A stretch of DNA of 64,000 nucleotides from assembly GCA_036927565.1 (NCBI GenBank), contig JAYESD010000001.1, forward strand, positions 44,638,064-44,702,063, read 5' to 3'. Below, piece by piece: positions 1 through 10,080 of the stretch. Source of the stretch: Tuctoria greenei (lineage: Eukaryota; Streptophyta; Magnoliopsida; Poales; Poaceae). The translations under genes were made by a program, and so were the position numbers. Positions within the stretch are counted from its first letter, which is position 1. Each line of letters begins with the position of its first letter. The notes under the pieces were generated by a model. That model was not told where the DNA came from, did no database searches, and saw nothing but the letters and a program-made list of their open reading frames with translations.

Positions 1-823
1 AGAACCAAATATGATGTCATCGACATATATTTGGCACACAAATAGATCATCATTAAAGTGCTTTGTAAAGAAACTTTTCCTATCTTAAAACCATTTTGGA
101 TCAAAAAGTCTCTAAGGCACTCATACCAAGCTCTAGGAGCTTGTTTGAGGCCATAGAGAGCCTTACACAATTTGAATACATGGTTGGAGAAGTATTGGTC
201 TTCAAAACCTGACGATTGCTCCACATAGACTTCCTCCTTGATTGGGCCATTTAGGAACGCACTCTTGACGTCCATTTGATAGAGCTTAAAATCATGGTGA
301 GTAGCAAAGGCAAGTAATATACGAATTGACTCTAGCCTAGCTACGGGAGCAAAGGTTTCATCGAAATCCAAACCCTCGACTTGTGAGTAACCCTTGGCCA
401 CAAGTCGTGCCTTGTTCCTTGTCACCACGCCATGATCATCTTGCTTGTTGCGGAACACCCACTTGGTGCCCACAACATTTGCTTGTGGACGCTTGACAAG
501 CTCCCACACTTTGTTCCTCTCAAAGTTGTTGAGCTCCTCTTGCATGGCCACCACCCAATCCGGGTCTCTCAATGCGTCTTCAACCTTATGAGGCTCCAAA
601 GAAGAGACAAAGGAGTAATGTTCACAAAAGTTTGCAACACGAGAACGAGTGGTTACCCCTTTGGTAATGTCTCCTAGGATGTTGTCAACGGGGTGATCCC
701 GTTGAACACTTTGATGCACATGAGGATGTGGAGGTTGAACTCTTGAGTCATCATCATCCTCTTCTTCTCATTGGTCTCCCCCTTGATTTATGCCTCCCCC
801 TTGATCTTCATCTTCTCGATCAT
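1..823 (-). pseudogene. Copia-A reverse transcriptase, N-terminal half (broken, runs off window)
   Basis: On the minus strand this reads as Copia RT: a W-V-F-R-N-K motif and A-R-L-V-A-K-G near 350-430, the region Y-G-L-K-Q-A-P-R-A-W-Y near 120-170, and the catalytic YVDD encoded at 15-26. The frame shifts near position 80, so the YVDD lies in a different frame from the upstream part. RT would copy the element RNA into DNA. The segment 430-823 encodes the poorly conserved stretch between integrase and RT. It is nearly the same as the matching part of Copia-B (43206-43740). The remaining RT and RNase H lie left of the window. Confidence 0.88.
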
Positions 824-1155
824 TGTTGACGGCTATTATATACCAATTTCATCTGTCAATTTAACTCAATTATGTGAAGGATTTGTCATTTCTTGCACAC
901 ATCACTTTTCTATCTAACCCAATTCCACTTGGAATTGGAGAAATATGTGTATGCATCATTTTATGCAGGGAATGAGGAAATGTAGATGGGACCAATCCTA
1001 TAAAATATCATCCCAGCCAATCAGGCGACGACACGTGGCATCCCATGGATCAAATGGCCCACAAACAGAAGTATCCAAGGAGATCCAAAGGTGTATCACC
1101 CATATACATCAATGGGACCCACCTGGCAACCACCTGAAGAAAGCACACGAGAAAT

Positions 1156-1210
1156 GGTGCAATGACCAGGTCGGCCGAACCAGGGGGTCGGCCGACCTGG
1201 TCTTTGCACC
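1156..1210. other. Near-perfect 23-bp hairpin in LARD-1 LTR
   Basis: Left arm 1156-1178 and right arm 1188-1210 are complementary at 22 of 23 positions around a 9-base loop; the inner 15 bp (GACCAGGTCGGCCGA and its complement) pair perfectly. It lies about 100 bp upstream of the TATA box, in the U3 region. The other LTR keeps it at 7639-7693 with one extra mismatch. Confidence 0.85.
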
Positions 1211-1310
1211 AAACTCGGTCAGCCTCCATGTGTTGGCTCCTCCCGGCTTCCTGGAGTCAATGGTGACTGATTCGCGCGCTTTTTGTGGCAGGAACCGACC
1301 TCAACACTAG

Positions 1311-1318
1311 TATAAATA
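1311..1318 (+). promoter_or_regulatory. TATA box of LARD-1 5' LTR
   Basis: TATAAATA in a typical plant setting, about 490 bp into the LTR. It is the only strong TATA motif near the U3/R boundary. It is absent from the 3' LTR because of the deletion there. Confidence 0.6.
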
Positions 1319-2456
1319 GGATCCCCTACCCCTCACTTTAACACACACCACTTGGGCATCATTCTATTGTATACACTATCTTCCATAGTCCTTAGAGGAG
1401 TTAGGATGTAGAGGGGAGAACCTCTAGTCCCAAGTCCAAATTGGGAAAGGAGTAGAAGGTGTCTCTCTTTCCAATTCCACATTGGGAAAGGTATGACTTA
1501 TGTATTCCTTCTTGTATTTGTGACCTTGTGCTCAATAAAAATATTATCTTTAGCCTTCTTTTATATGTATACATGGACAAAGCGTTTCTTGTTTGATTGT
1601 GGAGTCCATGTATGTGGAAGGTATAGTCTTTATGATTTCACTCTCATGATCACATCTTATGGTCATAAACACTATAGACCCCCACTATAGTCTATGTAGT
1701 TATGATATGATTATGTTAATATGAATGACTTATGCTATGCTTCAACATTGGTTCAACGATGTTTAGGTTAGTCATTGCCTTAGGATGGCTTGTGCCATGG
1801 CTCCTAAGGTATTTGCTTAGTATGCTAGCATGGTGCTAGGGTATTTAAGTAGCGTTGGATATCTCGTAGACCCACGGATTGAAGAGGTAGGAAGTAGGTG
1901 GTGACAGCCCTATCTGTCCTTTGTAATCCTCCACGTTCGGCTATGCCACAGGCTCTTGGCGGAAGTCGCCCTAGTATTGCTAGGGGTAAGCGCGTGCCCG
2001 ATGTGTTGAATAGCAATTGCGTAGGAATTCATCATTGACTTGACCATTAGTATCTACCTTAGGCTATGTATATGTATTAGGAGCATTGTAGGAGCAACTC
2101 TCTAACTCTCAATCCAATCTCCCTCTAGGACCCATTTTACCCTTTAGAATAGATTGCCTAGGGTGTGTCACACTACCCCTATTATCAACTTACCCCTGTC
2201 CGGATAATGGATTAGTATCCCATAGCTTGACCATAAGAGTAGTATATACTTTACTCCATTGCCTCCTTTGGGATATATATGATACCCCTGGGAATACTCA
2301 TGGGTGAAATGCTACAACGGTATCTTCCGTGCGCTTGCGGATCTCATCTCTTTACTAGAGATGATCTGTGATGTTAAGAAATACCAACAAGCATTTTTGA
2401 CGCTGTTGCCGGGGATGATTTGTTAGTATATCTTAGGAGCCGTCAACAAGCAATTC

Positions 2457-2475
2457 TGGAGGCCGTTGCCGGGGA
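2457..2475 (+). other. LARD-1 primer binding site (tRNA-Asp-like)
   Basis: TGGAGGCCGTTGCCGGGGA, 8 bases after the LTR end, resembles the complement of the 3' end of plant tRNA-Asp (TGGCGCCGTTGCCGGGGA) with small changes. An alternative copy of the same motif occurs 59 bp upstream, inside the LTR. Confidence 0.7.
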
Positions 2476-3798
2476 AGGGCAAAGGAAGTGAAGGATAGCT
2501 ATCACTTGTGATTAAGCTATAGGTACTAGTAGTTATTAGATAGGATTACCCTTGTTTGTTTTCTCCTTTGTGTGAAAATAGGGTAGTGTTGGCCAACCCA
2601 TTGTATGTGATGGCCAACGAGGACGCAAGTACTAAACTGCAAGATGATTTAAGGCGTACCTCAACAAAATGCCCGCCTAGGCAACACCATTGCTTTTTTG
2701 CGGGAGGATTTCATCTTTCAATAGGAGCCAAAGTCATCCATAACCCAAGCTTGTGGAAGGCTCCAAGAAGTTCTTCTTAATTTGCCTCCACCATGGGGGT
2801 TGGATAGCTCGGCTCTTCATCCAACACTCGTGTCATGGGTTGGCTCCACCAATCCATGACCACATTCATGCTGGAGCTGAAGGAGTCCTATTCTCATTCA
2901 TCATGGATGAGAAGAAGGTCTCCACACAAGGGGTGGATTGAAGAATGCTCGAGTTCCCATAGCTTGTCATGCACACCACTTCACAAGGTGGACATGCTAG
3001 TTATGAAACTACACCTCCCATTGAACTATCATGAATACCAAGTCAATGGAGATTTGTTTGGATAATCCAAGGTCGTGGATATTCACATGATTTTGAAAAT
3101 CCATGTCATCATGGGACGCTTGGGAATGTACTTCCCTAAGACCCATGAGGACCTTTTTCAAACAACAACTCCAATGGCTACCATTCACAAGGAGGTCAAG
3201 GGTGGAATTAACATCACCCTTGTATTCAAGGAGGGCTATGGCTTTCCAAGGGATTTAAGTTCAACTAGCCTACCTTGAAGTATCTTTGGACAAGCAGAAA
3301 TCAAGACAACATTCACATGAAGATATTGGCCAAGGACAAGAACTTAAGGAGCATTCAAAGTCCAAGATTTCCCACATCACTTATTGGGATTCCCACACTT
3401 CGACCAAATCCATTCAATCCAGGGCAAGTGACATTGTGGATGAAGCATTTCTTGGTTTGATTGTGGAGTCCACATGTCATCATGCCCAAGGAAGCCTTTG
3501 ACCCATGATCAAGGTATGGGTTGATTCAATGGAATATCAATATGGTCAGAGTGGCACCCCTAAAAAGGACAAAGCCTAACCATGCTCATGAAGGAATACA
3601 TTCAAGAGGGAGAACCCATCACTACAACAACATGTCTATATGAATACAACGGGGAGAGGCTAGGGCCACCATGTGGCCCATCATGTCCAAATGACAGCCA
3701 AATGAGTTTGGCATGTCAAAACAGAAGAAATTGTCCACATCTTCAACTCCGGGATTTGACAACAAATCATCGCGATGAACAGAACGGAGGCAAGTCCT

Positions 3799-3914
3799 AC
3801 TCACCGGACTTCAAAAATTGGGTGAGTCCTTGCCAATAGGTTAATTGGTAGTTATCACTCACCAGACTTCAAAAATTCGATGAGTCCTTGCCAATAGGTT
3901 AATTGGTAGTTATC
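3799..3914. repeat. 58-bp tandem duplication (two copies)
   Basis: Copies 3799-3856 and 3857-3914, each starting ACTCACC[G/A]GACTTCAAAAA and ending AATTGGTAGTTATC, differ at about four positions. It is a local duplication inside the LARD-1 interior. Confidence 0.85.
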
Positions 3915-5225
3915 TCATATTTGTTTTCCAAATTACATCAACCCTTGCATTTGCATGTTTGAAATTCCACACTTGCATGTTGGAAAGTAAAATTTCCAAC
4001 CATCATCAAACTAAAAAATTGAATTAGGGGAGAAATTTAATTGGATATGAACTACGTGCATGACCACTTGAATTTATCTTCCTAGTTCAAACCAAAAAGA
4101 TTTGCTTTGACCCTCACTGCATTTACAAGTTATTTCAAGTTGGGCAGGACAATTTGAAAATTGGGTTCAATTTGCTTTTGGCTAACGTAACCCATTTTTG
4201 AGTTGTTTTGTGTGTTCTTGATTAAAGTGCAGCTAGGTCAAAATTGTGAAGAGGTGGTATGACAAGAAAGTGGAAGGTTTCATCAAACTCAAGTCACCAT
4301 TGGGAGGATTTGAGAACACTTCTCTCCTTCAAACTCATTTTGGGTTTGAGGAAGAGAAATGTTCAAGATGATGATCCAATGGAGGAGCCAGAACCAAATC
4401 CATTGCCAAATCCAATCTCAACTTGGCATTTGACATCAACCATCAAGCCTACGCCAAAAATCAAGGTTGTGAGTTTCTCACACAAAGACCTTCACCACCA
4501 ACTAATCCCCAAATGAGGTATGAGTTTAGAATTTTCCATTGTTTGGTTTGCCATAGAATTGAATGTATTTGCTTGCATTTGTGAGGAAGGTTGACACTTC
4601 CTCATCATTCAATTCTCAAGCATCCTCACAAGAGTAAGTGTGGGTATTGACTTTTGGATCTCCAAAAGGAAATCCCACCTTACTTGGAAAAATCTAAAAC
4701 AAGTACCTAGAATCCTTTAAGCATTGTTTTGTAGACTTAGTCATTTTTGTCTAGGTTTAGAAATAGAACTTTTGGGCATGACTTAATTGGTGAATTGACA
4801 TATAGGAACATGGGCATAGTGAAAACCATAATTTTTAATTGAGCTTCATGCATAGATGGTGTCACTAGATTTCAAACTCCTAGGAATAAGTGATATCCTT
4901 GCTCTGAAATTGAATTGCATTTTTAGGAGGAGTCACTAAATTTCAAATTCCTAGTGGGGTTCAGGGGGATAAAACTGAGAATCTTGTTTGTCATGGTCTA
5001 AATGATAAAAATTTTGCTCTTGAAAGCTAAGATGGTTAGAAACTTTAAAAGGTGTAAAAATCCATATAGTGTATTTCTATCACATGCATTGTTATGAGTA
5101 GGAGCTTTAGAAAATATGCAACTTGAATTATCCATAAAGCTCCACTCTTATCAATGAATAACACATTGATCATAGATACACTTGACATTGGATCCAATGC
5201 GTATTTGATTTTGTTCGCCCTCGTA

Positions 5226-5272
5226 TGTACAAATGAAAGTTCGATTACCTAACTCGAACATTCATTTGTACA
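5226..5272. other. 19-bp hairpin in LARD-1 interior
   Basis: Arms 5226-5244 and 5254-5272 pair at 18 of 19 positions around a 9-base loop; the arm begins TGTACAAATGAA. It is the strongest secondary-structure signal I noticed in the interior. Confidence 0.8.
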
Positions 5273-7297
5273 AGTCTCGGGAGCTAACCATCCCTCTCCA
5301 TTCAAGAGAGGAAGTTTGTAGGAGTAATATTACTATGCAGGCATTCAAGAAGCTGATTGTTGGGATCCCTAGAGGATCCAATTTCAACATCTCTTGGACA
5401 AGGAGTAAATGAGGATGGTTGCTACCTATCGGAAATTATGTCCGAAGGTCAATCATAACTATACGAGGCTAGAGATTTGAAATGGGAACCCTCCATGAGA
5501 AACCAATGGGCTGCCACGAATGGGTAAGAGCATTATGCTCTCAACTATTCTAAGCACTCATTCAAGCTCAAGGGATTTGCCACCATCATTGGGCACATGT
5601 CACTCCCTTATGGCAAAAAGATATGATACACCATAGCCAAAGAATGACAAACATACTCAATGTATGTTGAGTGCATGTCATTCCTTTGGATCTAAAGGTT
5701 ATCATTATCCTAGCCAAGGAATGACAAATCACACCCAACACATGGATACCCTGATGTGCGGACGATCAACATCAGAAACACTCTATTCAACCACACTCAT
5801 GGTGGCAATGGGAGGCAACACAACAACCAACACTCAACCCTCCATTGTCAAAGCCACGCTGCAACAAGGATAGGTCAACTCATGGCCTACCTCCGTCGTT
5901 AGGGTTTCAACCCCTATCATGGACCTTGATCAAGAATAACCTTGGGGGAGGACCCCCACTTGAGGTAACTTGTATCACACCCACTACATTTTTATTTCAA
6001 ATCATCCATTGCATATTTATTTTCCATCCATCCATCATCCACCTTGCATTTAAAAAAATATAAAAATAGGTTAGATTTGCTTTCATCAAATAAAGATGTG
6101 CGGTAATAATGATTTAGAATTCACATAGATGAAATGATGAATAGTTGCTCTGTTTTATTTTCTTAAGTCTCTAGCTTACAACTTGCTACTCTCCGAATAT
6201 TGCTGTCATTGGTTTGAAATACTTTTACCTTAATTTGGAAGTTGTGGGTAGCAAAAGCTTAATCTAATTCTAGGTTGTTGCAAGACTAGAATTGGTAATA
6301 GGGCTGCTAGTCCTAGTTTGAAAGTAAAACTTAGATTTCTGGAGAAATTCTAAAAAGATTTAAGTCTCCCTCAATTGATTGGAAATACCTACCAAAGCCA
6401 TATGATGTTCATACATAGACAAAACCTTATGCATATGCTATTTGCTTTAACATTGAGCCTATTCAAACTAGTATATACCTATTTGAGAAATCATTCAACT
6501 CTTTTTGAATTCAAGACTTCACTTGCACATGCTATACTTCTACACTAGAAGTAAGCAAAACGTCCATCATATCCACCATACCACAACAAAAAGAGAAACT
6601 CCATGTTGTTCATGTTTAGCACTCTCTTCAAAATTCATTGCAAAGAAAGGGAGTAGAAGACATGGCTACAAAAAAAAGCATGCTTACATCATAAGCATGA
6701 GAAAAAAAGAGAGAAAAGAAAAGTAGCCATGTTTCATCCCTGCAAAAAGAAAGAGAGATTATACCAAAAATGAGTTATCTCAAGTATCCAATCCACTTCC
6801 ACTCCATCACATATGCACTAGTCCTGAATCAAAAAGTTTTGAATTGAATTCTCCTAAGGCTTACTCTTTTAACTTCGCATTATATGTTATGCAAATATGC
6901 CTACTTACTTTTCTTACCAAGCTCCACATACAAGCCATATTCAATGAGTAGGAATAGTAGAAGCACAATGCTTTGGTGAGGAAATATTTCTACTATCCAC
7001 AAAGAAGTGACTGAGAGAATAAAATTGAGGTACTTAATATCTAAATTATATTCTCCGAGATTTAAGTGGAACTTGATTTCTGGGCTATGTTTGCTCCACT
7101 TGCTATTCTACCTTTCAACTACTCATGAATATGAAAAAGCATAAGCCCCATGATAACTTAAGAAAGGTAGTGTATCATAGCCAATTTCTGCAATACTAGG
7201 TAGGGTATCTTGTTGTGCATTAGATACATTTAAAAATAAGACATTGTAGCAACTCCTGATCATCAACCTAAAGTCTTGACTTTGCTCGGGATGAGCA

Positions 7298-7318
7298 AAG
7301 GATAAGCTTGGGGTAGTT
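7298..7318 (+). other. LARD-1 polypurine tract
   Basis: A purine-rich run with the core AAGCTTGGGGTAGTT ends directly at the TG of the 3' LTR, the expected place for the plus-strand primer. Confidence 0.65.
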
Positions 7319-8581
7319 TGTTGACAGCTGTTATATACCAATTTCATCCGTCAATTTAACTCAATTATGTGAAGGATTTGTCATTTCTTGCACACATCAC
7401 CTTTCTATCTAACCCAATTCCACCTGGACTTGGAGAAATATGTGTATGTATCATTTTATGCAGGGAATGAGGAAATGTAGAGGGACCAATCCTATAAAAT
7501 ATCATCCCATCCAATCAGGCGATGACACATGGCATCCCATGGATCAAATGGCCCACAAACAGAAGTATCCAAGGAGATCCAACGGTGTATCACCCATATA
7601 CATCAATGGGACCCACCTAGAGAAAGGACATGAGAAACGGTGCAATGACCAGGTCGGCCGAACCAGGGGGTCGGCCGGCCTGGTCTTTGCACCAAACTCG
7701 GTCACCCTCCACGTGTTGGCTCCTCCCGGCTCCCTGGAGTCAATGGTGGAAGGTATAGTCTTTATGATTTCACTCTCATGATCACATCTTATGTTCATAA
7801 ACACTATAGATCCCCACTATAGTCTATGTAGTTATGATATGATTATGTTAATATGAATGACTTATGCTATGCTTCAACATTGGTTGAACGATGTTTAGGT
7901 TAGTCATTGCCTTAGGATGGCTTGTGCCATGGATCCTTAGGTATTTGCTTAGTATGATAGCATGGTGCTAGGGTATTTAAGTAGCGTTGGATGTCTCGTA
8001 GACCCATGGATTGAAGAGGTAGGCAGTAGGTGGTGACAGCCCTATCTGTCCTTTGTAATCCTCCACGTTCGGCTATGCCACAGGCTCTTGGCGGGAGTTG
8101 CCCTAGTATTGCTAGGGGTAAGACCGTGCCCGATGTGTTGAATAGCATTGCATAGAAATTCATCATTGACATGACCATTAGTATCTACCTTAGGCTATGT
8201 ATATGTATTAGGAGCATTGTAGGAGCAACTCTCTAACTCTCAATCCAATCTCCCTCTAGGACCCATTTTACCCTTTAGAATGGATTGCCTAGGTGTGTGT
8301 CACACTACCCCTATTCTCAACTTACCCCTTTCCGAATAATGGATTAGTATCCCATAGCTTGACCATAAGAGTAGTATATACTTTACTCCATTGCCTTCCT
8401 TTGGGGTAAATATGATACCCTTGGGAATACTCATGGGTGAAATGCTACAACAGTATCTTCCGTGCACTTGCGGATCTCATCTCTTTACCGGAGATGATTT
8501 GTGATGTTAAGAAATACCAACAAGCATTTCTGGCGCCGTTGTCGGGGATGATTTGTTAGTATATCTTAGGAGCCATCAACA
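7319..8581 (+). repeat. LARD-1 3' LTR (1263 bp, internally deleted)
   Basis: Matches the 5' LTR end to end except for a deletion of about 350 bp after position 7746, joined at a short GTG, plus a small gap near 7618. The deletion removes the TATA box and the presumed start and polyadenylation region. It keeps the hairpin (7639-7693) and, at 8531-8548, a primer-site-like motif that fits tRNA-Asp better than the actual primer site of this element. Confidence 0.9.
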
Positions 8582-9247
8582 ACCATGTTGAGGTGCAACT
8601 TGTCCATCTTCAACTTGGTCACGTGGGGGATGACTTGTATCACTTTGTGGTTGATCACTTGGGTTTTGAGGTTGTTCTTGTGGACGAACATCTCCAAGTG
8701 CCATCCTCCTAAGGGCTTCTTTTGGAGATTCTTCTTGATCTAACACACTTTGATCAACTTGCTCCACTTGGGAGCCATTAGTTTCATCAAACACCATGTC
8801 GCGTGCTATTTCAACAATCCCGGAGGATTTGTTGAAGACACAGTAGGCGTGGGTGTTCGAATCATAACCAAGCAAGAAACCTTCATTGGAATTTGAAGCG
8901 AACTTCGAAGTCCTAGGCTTCTTGTTGAGAATATAACATTTGCTCCCAAAGACACGAAAGTAAGAGACATTGGGTTTCTTACCAACTAGAAGCTCGTAGG
9001 GGGTCTTCTTGAGGAGGCGGTGGAGGTACAACCGGTTGACGGCGTGGCAAGCGGTGTTAACCGCTTCCGCCCAAAACCGGTCCGACGTCTTGTACTCATC
9101 AAGCATCATCCTTGACATCTCAATGAGTGTCCTATTTTTCCATTCTGCCACCCCATTTTGTCGAGGGGAGTAGGAGGCTGAAAATTCATGCTTAATGCCC
9201 TCCTCATTCAAGAACTCTTCTACTTGTGTGTTCTTGAACTCGGCCAT
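8582..9247 (-). pseudogene. Copia-A integrase, C-terminal part
   Basis: Minus-strand frame of about 220 codons with the end of the integrase core. The third acidic residue lies in N-G-V-A-E-W-K-N-R (usually E-R-K-N-R), followed by the A-E-A-V-N-T-A and F-G-S-K-C-Y blocks and G-F-L-L-G-Y-D-S typical of Copia integrase C-termini. It is cut at the left by LARD-1. At the right the frame shifts near 9240, directly after the S-D-N-G motif carrying the second catalytic Asp. Integrase would join element cDNA to the target. It is not functional. Confidence 0.88.
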
Positions 9248-10080
9248 TGTCGCTTCTTGTAGCCTTGATTCTTAAGGTGAATTAATTTTGAGCTCTCCTT
9301 AAGAACCTCTTGAGGACACCGTGAGTCTCACCCTTATCATGCAAGAAAAATACCCAAGTGAAACGAGAAAAATCATCAACAATAACAAGACCATATTTGT
9401 TACCGCCAATGCTAATGTAGGTTATTGGCCCGAAAAGGTCCATGTGTAGCAGTTCCAAAGGCCTTGTCGTCGTCATGATATTCTTGGATGGGTGTTGAGC
9501 TCCTACTTGCTTTCCTGCTTGGCAAGCGCTACATGGCCTATCTTTTTCAAACACAACATCCTTCAAGCCATAGATGTGCTTGTCCTTAAGAAGCTTTTGT
9601 AAGTTCCTCATCCCAACATGGGCTAGCCTTCTATGCCAAAGCCATCCCATGTTGGTTTTCGCCATTAAGCATGTGTCAAGTTGAGCTTTATCCATGGCGA
9701 AATCCACAAGATAAAGCTTTCCCTTGAGCACACCCTTAAAAGCGATTGAGTTATCCCTTCTTCTAAGGACGCTCACACCATCATTAGTAAAAACACAATT
9801 ATAACCCTTCTCACATAGGTGTGATATGGAAAATAGGTTATAGTCTAAGGAATCAACATGCAACACATGAGAAAGTGAATGTTGAGGGGAAATAATGATT
9901 TTACCGGAGCCAAGAATTTTCCCTCGGCTATTGTTCCCGAAGAAGATCCCTTCACTTGGATCATCATTTTTCTCATACTCTACAAACATTTTCCTCTCTC
10001 CGGTCATGTGGTTGGTGCATCCACTATCAAGCACCCATTTCGATCCACCGGAGGAGTATGCCTACAAAACAAGATTATGC
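9248..10080 (-). pseudogene. Copia-A protease, GAG-pre-integrase and integrase N-terminus
   Basis: A mostly open minus-strand frame (10034 to 9282). It starts at the aspartic protease active site D-S-G-C-T-N-H-M, continues through F-S-I-S-H-L-C, and reaches the zinc-binding H-R-R-L-A-H ... C-S-A-C-Q-A-G-K of GAG-pre-integrase. Next comes the first catalytic Asp of integrase in L-L-H-M-D-L-F-G-P and the V-D-D-F-S-R-F-T-W block. The protease would cut the polyprotein. The start chosen by an ORF finder is internal: upstream residues (W-V) continue from the gag linker, with a stop or frame change near 10075. Confidence 0.88.

Larger units (their letters stand above)
824..2448 (+). repeat. LARD-1 5' LTR (1625 bp)
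   Basis: Full-length LTR, bounded by TGTTGACGGC and GCCGTCAACA. It contains a 23-bp hairpin (1156-1210), a TATA box (1311-1318), and near its end a second copy of the primer-site motif (2386-2415). It is 362 bp longer than the 3' LTR, mainly because the 3' copy lost a block corresponding to about 1264-1615. Confidence 0.9.
2476..7297 (+). other. LARD-1 interior, no recognisable genes
   Basis: About 4.8 kb without a reading frame longer than 85 codons. I find no gag zinc knuckle, protease, RT or integrase motif on either strand. Visible structure is limited to a 58-bp tandem duplication (3799-3914), a 19-bp hairpin (5226-5272) followed by a 6-bp stem (CCTCTC/GAGAGG, about 5293-5311), and a short frame with a Met at about 2610 that might be a gag remnant. 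In LARDs such interiors are thought to carry RNA packaging signals; that is inference here. Confidence 0.7.
824..8581 (+). mobile_element. LARD-1, large non-coding LTR retrotransposon derivative
   Basis: Two LTRs (824-2448 and 7319-8581) begin TGTTGACGGC / TGTTGACAGC and end GCCGTCAACA / GCCATCAACA, giving perfect 10-bp inverted ends. A tRNA-Asp-like primer site follows the first LTR and a purine-rich tract precedes the second, which sets the plus orientation. The flanks ATCAT (819-823) and ACCAT (8582-8586) look like a 5-bp target duplication with one change. The 4.9-kb interior has no recognisable gag or pol, so the element must have been moved by proteins from another element. The size, LTRs and lack of coding fit the LARD class. 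It disrupts Copia-A. Confidence 0.88.

Noticed and set aside
945..1310. 121-codon frame in the LARD-1 5' LTR (and a related frame at 7440-7781)
   Set aside because: It overlaps the hairpin and promoter of the LTR, the two copies differ in length, and there is no recognisable domain.
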